A stretch of DNA of 42,950 nt from Methanobacteriota archaeon (GTDB lineage Archaea > Thermoplasmatota > Poseidoniia > Poseidoniales > Thalassarchaeaceae). Location: NCBI GenBank assembly GCA_002725475.1, contig PBPH01000045.1, positions 1-42,950 of the forward strand. Reading direction: 5' to 3'. A program made the translations under genes and the position numbers. The notes below the pieces were generated by a model that was given only the letters and a program-made list of their open reading frames with translations, was not told the DNA's origin and did no database searches. Shown piece by piece: positions 17,701-24,686 of the stretch. Every line of letters begins with the position of its first letter. Positions within the stretch are counted from its first letter, which is position 1.

Positions 17701-17948
17701 CGGTAAATCAGATATCTAGAAGATTGCAACATCTCTGAAATATAGATTAAACCAGTTTGAACATTTTCCCACGTAATTGTAGTCGATTCAGTTTCTGACA
17801 TGAACATGGCGTTAACATTCTGTGCTTGCATATCTTCATCACTCACTCCACCTCCAGCAGCACTAACCGGCTGAACTGTTGATGACAGCAATGAGAATAG
17901 CAAAATTGCAGTAATCAAGTGTGATTTTACCTGTCGATTACAGCGCAC
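14775..17948 (-). CDS. Giant membrane-anchored protein with Fn3-like repeats and charged cytoplasmic tail
   Basis: 1057 residues from a GTG start with GGAGGGGATTAGC upstream. A signal peptide (~9-30) precedes a large ectodomain with at least four divergent fibronectin type III-like units, each with a strand such as TITWTD, VSWTDQ or LSWINS and then a YHIWR-type strand. An Ig-like 'DVRIHGVVTDDVALVEVKFRL'-type segment follows near residue ~790. One membrane helix lies at about 905-930 (YIIIIAVAAFNVLLLLFAIL). The tail of about 125 residues alternates acidic and basic blocks: KKKKKDDDDEYDEEDD, a run of Asp, then a Lys/Arg-rich end. The tail is probably inside the cell. It has few Cys. The role is likely adhesion or surface layer; no catalytic motif was seen. 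Confidence 0.8.
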   Translation of the reverse strand: MRCNRQVKSHLITAILLFSLLSSTVQPVSAAGGGVSDEDMQAQNVNAMFMSETESTTITWENVQTGLIYISEMLQSSRYLIYRHDAQMNATTIANGEVPYIGNVSACVGPLSGCPGQFHTFEYNLPPSQNGTFWYGIATNYHDIVNGTWTMIAYMELGVSQIGMPIFEFTHDITAPFSVNATYYPDLSQTKIDWINLNQLSPGSILESGDNAYVSNIYRHLMPASRENWAFLPKTLVGTASAGVSTFTYDVPPNTDEDAFYSVTYLYLGYEDTRFIGGVNTMDSNWPVREDNVAPGLLLGGVHATFNAEPIGGTGNTTITWTDNTLETNAIYHIWRSGTEFNNTSNVYVEHIASVPSGIQTYDYQVERGTLGYAYYAVTIADSRGNHNSMIDNSVLDGPILENAFDPWIAEPTNVQAEYLGGGVTRVSWTDQVGAEGESYHVWHAWTRLSESSNLSLEATLVATVPDGVQYANVPVPPDKDRLSYYCVTSVTRYNHLGATFEDTRFQQNCILLAVNEDTLAPAPVQLALPILHGGQNKVILSWINSLAEEGETYTLWRHLGVPFADNETGNISDDAGWEILIHNYEPHPAETTVVQEIYLPSNLDRYTWYALIIADDWGNSRDSLLNNSNTWLVHEDTTGASAEILIGLEGEDGVANGALKGGDYRLSIFSNEPLAEFPLLHVHTCDYDNIQGSTFTPENEITRATPFLSSDTHFIWDFPIPSGMETTELCVEATLIDDVGNSQTLSWSNWSIDSIAPTIELFAPSSSSKYLYGDDVRIHGVVTDDVALVEVKFRLVDVREFYEIPSEWELVNDVTPMDVESNTLIFDMKEPSATFVEPGNHRIEIHAVDTAGNERNFVGTFYVDHCYENLSGMTFCESGTKPFDEETVEPEAAPDLTSPPYIIIIAVAAFNVLLLLFAILLGVLAAQDPSKKKKKDDDDEYDEEDDWMLEFMGGGGGDSAAAADAGLAELEAAPKATKQLDSDDDPFSSDDNQKKKRRKSKKEKKVVEDDDFDDDDDDDDDWDDDDDDDEPKKEKKRRRPSKSGKSVKRKVVKRKK
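14857..14929 (-). repeat. GAT/ATC trinucleotide microsatellite encoding poly-Asp
   Basis: On the plus strand TCA/ATC triplets run almost without interruption in two blocks (14857-14879 and 14887-14909) and a shorter third. They encode the Asp runs in the tail of the surface protein. Such tracts can change in length by slippage, which would keep the frame and alter tail length. Confidence 0.8.
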
Positions 17949-18056
17949 GCTAATCCCCTCCGTACGGGTTGGTGGTAAAGCAGCGGTTATGAGGCTGACG
18001 CAGAATGTTGCTCATATGCGTCAAATAAACATCAAATTATTTTTTTTCGACAATAT

Positions 18057-18072
18057 CGCCCCCTAGGGGGCG
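18057..18072. repeat. Perfect 16-base palindrome CGCCCCCTAGGGGGCG
   Basis: This palindrome lies two bases beyond the stop codon of the CDP-alcohol phosphatidyltransferase gene and about 110 bases upstream of the next gene on the same (minus) strand. It could be a transcript-end hairpin or an operator. On the minus strand it is followed by an A-run, not a U-run, so it does not look like a classical terminator. A shorter relative lies at 34725-34738. Confidence 0.5.
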
Positions 18073-18074
18073 CT

Positions 18075-18731
18075 CTATTCCATAATCAATTGCTTTCTTG
18101 CGGAGATAAAGCGAGTAGAAAAAGTGTAAATTCCTCCTATTAATGCTATGACTAGCACCGTTGACATGCCATTAAACTCACCGCCAAAGAATGGTATTTC
18201 TCCGATTCCTGATGTACCGCTAATAGCTTGCCAACCTGCAATTAATGCTCCAAAGACTGTCATCATCAACCGGTCAGCCCTGCTAAAACCTCGATAATTT
18301 CTACCTAAACCGACAGATTGTGCTTGTGTTCCCATGTATGAACCTAATAATGTAGCAAGTCCAGCCATATATCCGAGGTGTGGCGAATCAACCCAAGATG
18401 TATTGAGTCCAATTGCAACCAAAATCCCAGCATCTACTATTCGGTCAATTGTGTGGTCCAGATAATCACCATACCGAGAGTCCTTGTTGTGCTTTCTAGC
18501 AATTTGTCCATCCAATGCGTCACAAATCGCCGCAAATGCAGTTAATCCAACGGCAGAAAAAAGCAACATTCCACCAGCTTTATCATTCCCTGCAGTAGCA
18601 AATAACCATGCAGCAAATCCAGCAACAGCTAGACTAAACCAGGAAATATGATTTGGATCAAGGAATCCCAGTTTTGCCACCAATGGGTCTAATTTTGCAG
18701 TGGCAATATCTCTCAACTGTTCTAGAGCCAT
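18075..18731 (-). CDS. CDP-alcohol phosphatidyltransferase (phospholipid head-group synthase)
   Basis: 218 residues, typical for the family. The catalytic signature DGx2ARx8Gx3Dx3D is complete: D74, G75, A78, R79, G88, D92, D96, with the preceding D71. About five or six membrane helices surround it. These enzymes transfer an alcohol head group from, or to, a CDP-activated lipid using Mg2+ bound by the Asp residues. In archaea the usual product is archaetidylinositol phosphate or a related archaetidyl lipid, but the acceptor cannot be read from sequence. The ATG follows AGGTGAAAA and lies eight bases after the AK6-like gene, so the two are co-transcribed. Confidence 0.9.
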   Translation of the reverse strand: MALEQLRDIATAKLDPLVAKLGFLDPNHISWFSLAVAGFAAWLFATAGNDKAGGMLLFSAVGLTAFAAICDALDGQIARKHNKDSRYGDYLDHTIDRIVDAGILVAIGLNTSWVDSPHLGYMAGLATLLGSYMGTQAQSVGLGRNYRGFSRADRLMMTVFGALIAGWQAISGTSGIGEIPFFGGEFNGMSTVLVIALIGGIYTFSTRFISARKQLIME

Positions 18732-18739
18732 TTTTTCAC

Positions 18740-19300
18740 CTATTCATGTAAGACTGATACCCAGTCAATCTGTTCCTCTGGGCCTTTAGGCTTGAATCCA
18801 TCTCTAATCCAGCATCCCATTTCCTCAAACAGAGCCCCAACACTCTGTTCCGTAGAGTTGAGCTCAAGACAAGGCAAATCACCCCATTCATGACTTTCAT
18901 TCCATGACCCTCCAAGAAGTTCCCACTCGCTGTTCTCCAAAATTTTTGATTCAACCCACCCTCTTTCTCGATTCCTTGCTGTTAGAATTTCTGGATTACA
19001 ACGTAGAATCACAATAGCATCTACGGGGAGGAGATGGGATAGATGGCCATCAACGAATGTTGTACCTGACGGTTTTTCATTCCATTTATCTCCAAGTTTC
19101 TCTGCTAGTTTTTCTATGTCGATAGGTCTTGCGTCATCAATCTCATCAATTTCTCCAATACAACCATATTCTTCTGCTAGTTGAATAACTTCTAATAATT
19201 CATATTTTGATCTTTGTGAAATGGCGTATTGAGCTAACGAACTCTTGCCGCATCCCGGTGTCCCGGTAATTGAAACGCGGCATCGGTCTAACTCAGTCAT
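18740..19300 (-). CDS. Adenylate kinase 6/Fap7-like NTPase
   Basis: 186 residues from the ATG at 19300. A longer open frame extends to 19549 but would cross the divergent gene and adds no conserved sequence. The Walker A loop GTPGCGKSS is at residues ~13-21. The protein has the AK6/Fap7 layout: short NMP-binding region, VDGHLSHLLPVDAIVILRC (DxH motif followed by a hydrophobic strand) and RNRERGWVESKILEN (lid). Fap7 homologues act in late small-subunit ribosome maturation with S11 and have adenylate kinase activity. The first gene of a two-gene operon with the phosphatidyltransferase. Confidence 0.88.
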   Translation of the reverse strand: MTELDRCRVSITGTPGCGKSSLAQYAISQRSKYELLEVIQLAEEYGCIGEIDEIDDARPIDIEKLAEKLGDKWNEKPSGTTFVDGHLSHLLPVDAIVILRCNPEILTARNRERGWVESKILENSEWELLGGSWNESHEWGDLPCLELNSTEQSVGALFEEMGCWIRDGFKPKGPEEQIDWVSVLHE

Positions 19301-19406
19301 TGACCATCCGTTGGTCGTTATGGTCATCAAGGTGATGGCGAAATCGGAGCAACTAGACTTAACAATTATACAGAGAGACCTCGCTATGCGTGGTAAGAGG
19401 GATGTT

Positions 19407-19658
19407 ATGATACGAACAACTGAAGCGACAGCCATTGTGTTGATAGTTGCTGAACCAGGAAGGGAGACAGAGGTATACAATGAGTTACAGGCAATACCCG
19501 AGGTGGCTGAGCAAATGCTTCTTTTTGGAGAATATGATTTGTATGTCAAAATAATTTGTGATGATTATGCATTACTGGGCAGTGTGGTGATTAACAAGAT
19601 AAGAGCAATTGACGGCGTCGATTCAACAAAGACATTAACCGCCGCATCAATGTTCTAG
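19407..19658 (+). CDS. Stand-alone Lrp/AsnC ligand-binding (RAM) domain protein
   Basis: 83 residues from ATG 19407, which is preceded by GAGGGATGTT; other ATGs at 19335 and 19386 are possible and would add a short unstructured leader. The sequence is a typical RAM domain: TAIVLIVAEPGRETEVYNEL, then EVAEQMLLFGEYDLYVKI, then SVVINKIRAIDGVDSTKTL. No helix-turn-helix is present even with the longest start, so it does not bind DNA itself. Such small proteins form ligand-sensing oligomers or modulate full-length Lrp proteins. The antiporter gene follows after 10 bases, so the two are probably co-expressed. Confidence 0.8.
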   Translation: MIRTTEATAIVLIVAEPGRETEVYNELQAIPEVAEQMLLFGEYDLYVKIICDDYALLGSVVINKIRAIDGVDSTKTLTAASMF

Positions 19659-19668
19659 ACGACTAATT

Positions 19669-20892
19669 ATGCGTAGGTTTCACGTACCTAATTACTCCCG
19701 CAAGTTTAACGAGAGGGGGGTATGGTATATTTCCGAAAACAATTCCATTGACATTAATGATGCTGAATTAGGCTGGTCTGGTGTTATAGATTTATTCAAT
19801 CCACGTAAATCTAAATTAGCCATAATGCTAATTTTTATTCCATTTGCGATATACTTCAATATCTTCGCACATAATGCTCCTCTAGCCTTCATTACTTCGA
19901 TAGTAGCAATAATGCCCCTTGCATATTTTATGGGTGTAGCAACTGAACAGATTTCTTTGAGGACCAATGAATCAATAGCAGGCCTACTAAATGCAACCTT
20001 TGGAAATGCTGCAGAGATGATTATTGCAATTCTAGCGGTTTTTGCTGCATCTTCTGCAATCAAATCAGGTGATTCAGATACTGCAAGTACAATGATTCAA
20101 GTTGTTCAAGCCTCGCTGATAGGATCTATTCTGGGTAATCTTCTGCTCGTATTGGGATTAGCATTTGTATGGGGGGGGATACATCACAAGGTTCAGAGTT
20201 TCTCATCCGGGCAAATGGGTGCTAACGCTTCTCTTCTTTTGTTGGCAGTAATTGCTCTAATTCTCCCAGCTGCATATCAGTACACTGGTAATGGGCATGA
20301 AGAAGCAATTATCACCCTATCTAGGCTGACTTCAATCGTTTTACTTGCGATGTATGGTTTGTTTCTTGTTTTTCAATTTCGAACTCACACCGACTTATTC
20401 GCAACGGACGGGCATCACCATGATGAACCACCAATCATGGGTCAGCGTCAGGCTGCTATCCTATTGATTGGAGCTACAGTGATGGTAGCATGGATGGCTG
20501 AAATTATGATTCATTCAATCGAATCAGCAGCTGATGAATGGGGGTTACCTACTCTTTTTATTGGAGTCATATTGCTTCCACTATTTGGTAATGCGGCAGA
20601 GCATTTCACAGCGGTTCATGTGGCTGGAAAGGACAAGATGGATCTCGCCTTCTCCATTGCAGTTGGTTCCAGCACCCAGATTGCGGTACTCGTGGCTCCG
20701 GCTATGGTAATTATTGCGTGGCTCATTGAAGTCCCCCTTACGTTCCAGTTCGGTCTATTTGAGACGGTTGCAACATTCCTAGCAGTTCTGATTACCAACA
20801 CTATTGCTGCAGACGGTAAATCCAATTGGCTTGAAGGTGCTTTGCTATTAGCAACCTACACGATACTAGCCATGGCTTTCTTCTTATATTGA
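19669..20892 (+). CDS. Calcium/proton antiporter (CaCA superfamily, Cax type)
   Basis: 407 residues. About 11 hydrophobic segments arranged as two homologous halves, each with a GNAAE signature: GLLNATFGNAAE (about 107-116) and LPLFGNAAEH (about 300-309). The acidic residues in these repeats bind the cation during exchange. A central His/Asp-rich loop (DGHHHDEPP) separates the halves, as in VCX1/CAX proteins. The N-terminal ~45 residues are cytoplasmic. Its role is probably Ca2+ export in exchange for H+. It lies just downstream of the RAM-domain gene and ends 14 bases from the convergent rhomboid gene. Confidence 0.93.
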   Translation: MRRFHVPNYSRKFNERGVWYISENNSIDINDAELGWSGVIDLFNPRKSKLAIMLIFIPFAIYFNIFAHNAPLAFITSIVAIMPLAYFMGVATEQISLRTNESIAGLLNATFGNAAEMIIAILAVFAASSAIKSGDSDTASTMIQVVQASLIGSILGNLLLVLGLAFVWGGIHHKVQSFSSGQMGANASLLLLAVIALILPAAYQYTGNGHEEAIITLSRLTSIVLLAMYGLFLVFQFRTHTDLFATDGHHHDEPPIMGQRQAAILLIGATVMVAWMAEIMIHSIESAADEWGLPTLFIGVILLPLFGNAAEHFTAVHVAGKDKMDLAFSIAVGSSTQIAVLVAPAMVIIAWLIEVPLTFQFGLFETVATFLAVLITNTIAADGKSNWLEGALLLATYTILAMAFFLY

Positions 20893-20906
20893 TCAAATTT
20901 AAGTTT

Positions 20907-21608
20907 TTAATTTTGAGATTTTCCTAAGTTGCCAGTCCAATATCCCCATATTATAAATCCACTAATTAGTGAAATCATATGAGCTGAAGATGTGAAAATA
21001 CTGATTCCATGTAAAAAATGATTCCAAGATTCAAAACCAATTGCAATTGAAGGAACCACCCATTTATTCTTGGTTTGATGAGCAGATGCGCCGATAATTC
21101 CGTAGAAACCGGCAGAACCTCCCATCCAGTTGCGTGATAGACCACTAGCAAGGAGTTGACTTCCGGGCAAAAAAATTTCCAAAGTATTCATTATAACCGC
21201 CATTGTTATTGCAGTTATTGAGGTAAAGAGCATGAAAAGAAAATAGGTTTGTAGAAGTCCTTGTCGAAGTTCAAATGATTGTACAAAAATCATTAATCCA
21301 ACAGAAACGAAAATTATGTGTTCATTAGAATTATGAAATATAGGGGCAATTACTAGGGATGTGAAAAAATGCAGTGGGGCATCAAAAAGTCCAGTTGGCC
21401 AAAGCCCACCTATGCAAGAGGTCATGTCATTTGTATAGTCGCATGTTTTTTCTGGGCCGTTGCCCACAAAAATCCAAATTATCCATATAATTATCAGGTA
21501 AGTGAAACTAAATTTTCTAGATAGAAATATTTGGTAAGGCCGCAAACGTTTCCCGTTGATGTCACACCAAGGCCAAGACCAAGGAAAAACACCCCTTTTT
21601 CCATCCAC
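20907..21608 (-). CDS. Rhomboid-family intramembrane protease-like protein
   Basis: 233 residues from a GTG at 21608. This start is preferred to the ATG at 21653 because AGGTGAT lies directly before it, overlapping the stop of the deaminase gene, and because it removes a 41-base overlap. Six hydrophobic segments are visible. Rhomboid landmarks are FHNSNEHIIF (the HxxxNxxH loop and helix 2 pattern), GGSAGFYGIIGA (GxSx, nucleophile Ser) and AHMISLISGFIIWG (helix 6 His). The Ser-His dyad is therefore present, but the overall match is distant, so activity is not certain. An extracellular Cys pair occurs in the first loop. Confidence 0.7.
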   Translation of the reverse strand: MDGKRGVFPWSWPWCDINGKRLRPYQIFLSRKFSFTYLIIIWIIWIFVGNGPEKTCDYTNDMTSCIGGLWPTGLFDAPLHFFTSLVIAPIFHNSNEHIIFVSVGLMIFVQSFELRQGLLQTYFLFMLFTSITAITMAVIMNTLEIFLPGSQLLASGLSRNWMGGSAGFYGIIGASAHQTKNKWVVPSIAIGFESWNHFLHGISIFTSSAHMISLISGFIIWGYWTGNLGKSQN

Positions 21609-21612
21609 ATAA

Positions 21613-22902
21613 TCACCTTTGAGGTGGATTAATTCCGTCGTAATATTCTGCAACTGCTAATTCTAATTCCCCTATAATTTGATTTTCATTTAGAGTAAGG
21701 GTTTTCCCATCACGACGAATACAATTACCATCTACCCATACATCTAGGCATCTTGCTGTAGAATATAGTAGATTAGCAAGTAGTCGTCGGTCACCTATTC
21801 CACGGGGCCTCATACTGATATCATCTAGAGACCAAGTTACCCAATCATTGGAGCCCTTTGTTGCAAGTTGCCATGTTTCAGTTGGTGGTAAAATAGTAGC
21901 ATCCCAGTGATCATGGCGTTGAATAAGTGATGCAGATTTAGCATCAGATCTCATATCTAGTGAATTGTTTGAGGCAGCACCATCAGTGCCTAGCCTCACA
22001 TCTACCCCAGCCTCTTTCATTGCAGGATAGGAAAGAGTCCCTCCAGTAGCTAACTTTTGATTACTAACAGGGCAATGAACAGCGTGAGCGTTGTGTTTTG
22101 CAAGGATTCGCATTTCGCGTTTGGTTACCCAACCACAATGAGCACAAACAGTTCCTTCAGTGAAATAGTCAATTGAATCTAGATATTCAATAGGATACAT
22201 ATTGTGTTCAGCGTGACAGGCTGCTACTTCAGCCCGTGTTTCTGAGGTATGGATATGTAATCTAGATCCATATTTTCTTGACAAATCGCTTGCCCTTCTC
22301 AATACCTCTTCTGAACAGGTATAAATTGCATGAGTGGCTATGCCATATTCTACCCTCCCTTCAGCTAATTTTCCTGAACGAATCAACGATTCTAATTCAT
22401 TCAATACTCTACCACTATCAGGAGAGCCATCTTTTGAGGGGGGCCAATCAGTAGTTGGTCCGCACACAATTCCACGTATCCCTGAATCAGCAATTACAGG
22501 TGCAATCGCTTCTGGGAAATGGTACATATCACATGCAAAGGTAGTTCCAGAACCAATTAATTCAGCAACACCTGCCAAGGTTCCAATTTTCACAAATTCG
22601 GGTGTTACCCTCCTCTCAGTTGGGAAAATATTGCTTTCAAGCCAATCATTGAGAGTTAGGCCCTCCCCCATCCCTCTATTGAGTACCATTGGTAAATGGG
22701 TGTGCCAATTTTGCATTGATCTTGTAATTACAAGAGTAGAGCCATCAATAGTTTCTTGAACATCCTCATCTCCATTTGAGTAGCTCCATGTTCCATTTGG
22801 ATGTAGGATAAAATCTCCACGCATTATTTTGCAATCATGGTCTATAAGACAGCATTCAGTATAACGAATAACTCCACTCGAATCATCGACCACAACCATC
22901 AC
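21613..22902 (-). CDS. Amidohydrolase: S-adenosylhomocysteine / 5'-deoxyadenosine / methylthioadenosine deaminase family
   Basis: 429 residues from GTG 22902 or ATG 22899. The family metal site is intact: NWHTHLPM (HxH), RLHIHTSET, CAHCGW and LGTDGAASNNSLDM (the metal-binding Asp). The MtaD/SahD/DadD signature VHCPVSNQKLATG is present, so this is an adenosine-type deaminase and not a cytosine deaminase. Likely substrates are S-adenosylhomocysteine, methylthioadenosine or 5'-deoxyadenosine, which are cleaved products of SAM use. The exact substrate cannot be told apart by eye. The rhomboid gene starts just after its stop. Confidence 0.9.
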   Translation of the reverse strand: MMVVVDDSSGVIRYTECCLIDHDCKIMRGDFILHPNGTWSYSNGDEDVQETIDGSTLVITRSMQNWHTHLPMVLNRGMGEGLTLNDWLESNIFPTERRVTPEFVKIGTLAGVAELIGSGTTFACDMYHFPEAIAPVIADSGIRGIVCGPTTDWPPSKDGSPDSGRVLNELESLIRSGKLAEGRVEYGIATHAIYTCSEEVLRRASDLSRKYGSRLHIHTSETRAEVAACHAEHNMYPIEYLDSIDYFTEGTVCAHCGWVTKREMRILAKHNAHAVHCPVSNQKLATGGTLSYPAMKEAGVDVRLGTDGAASNNSLDMRSDAKSASLIQRHDHWDATILPPTETWQLATKGSNDWVTWSLDDISMRPRGIGDRRLLANLLYSTARCLDVWVDGNCIRRDGKTLTLNENQIIGELELAVAEYYDGINPPQR

Positions 22903-22986
22903 CTACGAAGTGGGCGAGACGACTTTGCGCATCAGCATTGTTATGGCGGGGTTGAATAGAGCCGGCGTTTTCGATAAGTTTGTTCC

Positions 22987-23955
22987 ATGGCCGAAGACCC
23001 ATATCGTGTGCTGGGTGTATCTCCAGAAGCGAGTGACGCTGAGATTAAGCGCGCATATCGTAAACTCGCTAGACAACATCACCCCGATCGTAATCCCGAT
23101 GATGCCGCATCTGAAGGTCGATTCAAGGAAATTCAAGCAGCCTACGATTTAATCGACAATTCCGAAAAGCGCAGGAAATTCGATGAACAAAAGAGGATTT
23201 CCAATATGTTCGGTAGCGGTGCTGGTGGGGATTTCGGTAATTTTGAATTTAACTTTGAAGGGGGCGGGGGGATTGAAGATATTTTAGCGTCATTTTTCGG
23301 TGGAAAGGGAGCAAATCCCTACGCTGGCCAGAGTAGTGGAAGCATATTTGATCAAGGAGGCCGGCCACGTCAATCTCAGCAAACTAGGCCACAAAGGGGT
23401 TCTAACATTGACTCTCCACTTGACCTCAGTTTAGAAGAAGCTCAATCGGGGGTGAAGAAACCATTCACCATATCGAGGCGGAAAGTATGTGAAAAATGCA
23501 GGGGTGGTGGTTGTAGCAAATGTGGTGGCCAAGGAGTGATAAGAAAGACCAGTCAAATCACAGTTACAGTTCCTGCAGGGGCAGAACATGCTTCGGTAAT
23601 GAGATTGAAGGGAATGGGGCACCAATCACCAAACGGTCAAGCAGGAGATCTTCTACTTACTGTCAGGATAGATGCAGATGAAGGAAGAAGTTGGGAAGGT
23701 GGCCGCCTGATTCAGTTGGTAGAAGTATCTTACAGCACAATGATGCTTGGGGGGAAAGCAAGAATTCATACACCAGCAGGAAAGATAGTCGAAGTAGATG
23801 TCCCACCAAATTCACGTTCAGGAGACCGTCGCAGATTAAGAGGTCAAGGATACAACGGTGGCCCATTAGATGTAGAACTGACATTATCAGATTCAACAAC
23901 TCTCACTGCTGAGCAAGAAGCAGCGCTAAAGGCATTGAGAGATAGTGGGCTGTGA
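22987..23955 (+). CDS. dnaJ: DnaJ-family (Hsp40) co-chaperone with reduced zinc finger
   Basis: 322 residues. The J domain (1-70) contains the HPD motif in QHHPDRNPDD. A G/F-rich linker follows (about 75-130). The zinc region is short: only CEKC and CSKC are present (about 163-175), against four CxxCxGxG units in canonical DnaJ. The C-terminal substrate-binding domains (VTVPAGAEHASVMRLKGMG, GDLLLTVRID, VEVDVPPNSRSGDRRRLRGQG) are complete. It stimulates Hsp70 ATPase and delivers clients, but DnaK and GrpE genes are not nearby. No ribosome binding site precedes the ATG, so the transcript may be leaderless. Half of the zinc-binding positions are missing, which is an unusual form. Confidence 0.92.
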   Translation: MAEDPYRVLGVSPEASDAEIKRAYRKLARQHHPDRNPDDAASEGRFKEIQAAYDLIDNSEKRRKFDEQKRISNMFGSGAGGDFGNFEFNFEGGGGIEDILASFFGGKGANPYAGQSSGSIFDQGGRPRQSQQTRPQRGSNIDSPLDLSLEEAQSGVKKPFTISRRKVCEKCRGGGCSKCGGQGVIRKTSQITVTVPAGAEHASVMRLKGMGHQSPNGQAGDLLLTVRIDADEGRSWEGGRLIQLVEVSYSTMMLGGKARIHTPAGKIVEVDVPPNSRSGDRRRLRGQGYNGGPLDVELTLSDSTTLTAEQEAALKALRDSGL

Positions 23956-23963
23956 AAACGAGT

Positions 23964-24647
23964 TCATCTTGGTTTAGGTAAAAATGGAATTAATCCATCC
24001 GCTAGGCTAGGAACATTTCGAGTTTGAATCCAAACGGTTCCTTCTCCAGAAAAGTGCATCACCAAACCTTCTCCTCCAAATGCCAATGATTTGAGACCAC
24101 CAACTCTACCAATATTATACTGTAATCCATTAGTAAATGCTACAACATGGCCAGTATCTATTGTGATAGTTTGTCCTTGCTGAATTTGCATTGGTTTAAT
24201 TGCCCCATATGAATTGTAGTATACTCGCCCAGCCCCCGTTGGACAGGTTGCGTGTATGAAGAACAAACTTTCACCACTGAACAATCCTTTCATTCCTTGA
24301 AATTTAGTATCAGTTTCCACATTCATAGTGGAGGCTAAGAATGATCCTCCTTGAATAAATAAGGGTTGATTTGGTTGAATATCAAACCAAGCAATGTCTC
24401 CTGGCATTGCTGGTGCAAGGCTAATCCATCCACCTTGTGGGCCAGCAGTAAATGTGTTCAAAAAGAATGATTCACCACCAAACGCCATTTTCTTGAGGCC
24501 TTTTAGGAAACCACCACTTGATTTTGTCTCCATTTCCACCCCTGCTTGCGCCACCATTCCCCCAGGCTCAACTTTGATTGCTTCACCTGGGTCCAAACTA
24601 ACGGTCAACATTGAATAACTGGGGTTAAACTCTAACTGTTCCTGCAT
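23964..24647 (-). CDS. AIM24/TIGR00266-family protein
   Basis: 227 residues, typical for the family. It has a beta-rich, Gly-rich fold with the characteristic segments VEPGGMVAQAGVEMETK, GESFFLNTFTAGPQGG and GGLKSLAFGGEGLVMHFSG. The family is widespread in bacteria and archaea (AIM24 in yeast mitochondria), and its biochemical role is not settled. No signal peptide. It follows Pus10 after 39 bases on the same strand; the gap is AT-rich (TAAATATATC on the minus strand) and may hold its own promoter. Confidence 0.9.
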   Translation of the reverse strand: MQEQLEFNPSYSMLTVSLDPGEAIKVEPGGMVAQAGVEMETKSSGGFLKGLKKMAFGGESFFLNTFTAGPQGGWISLAPAMPGDIAWFDIQPNQPLFIQGGSFLASTMNVETDTKFQGMKGLFSGESLFFIHATCPTGAGRVYYNSYGAIKPMQIQQGQTITIDTGHVVAFTNGLQYNIGRVGGLKSLAFGGEGLVMHFSGEGTVWIQTRNVPSLADGLIPFLPKPR

Positions 24648-24686
24648 AAATCTATCCTGATATATTTACTCTATTATGCTTTTTAC

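Noticed and set aside
10216-17948. Repeated DxDGDG and GAT tracts taken as CRISPR or satellite DNA
   Set aside because: The repeats are in frame, vary at codon level and encode protein repeats; no spacer-repeat regularity.
19301-19549. N-terminal extension of the AK6/Fap7-like kinase to 269 residues
   Set aside because: It is antisense to the RAM-domain gene and adds nothing conserved; the family starts just before the P-loop.
21609-21653. 41-base overlap between the deaminase and rhomboid genes
   Set aside because: A GTG start at 21608 with AGGTGAT upstream removes the overlap.
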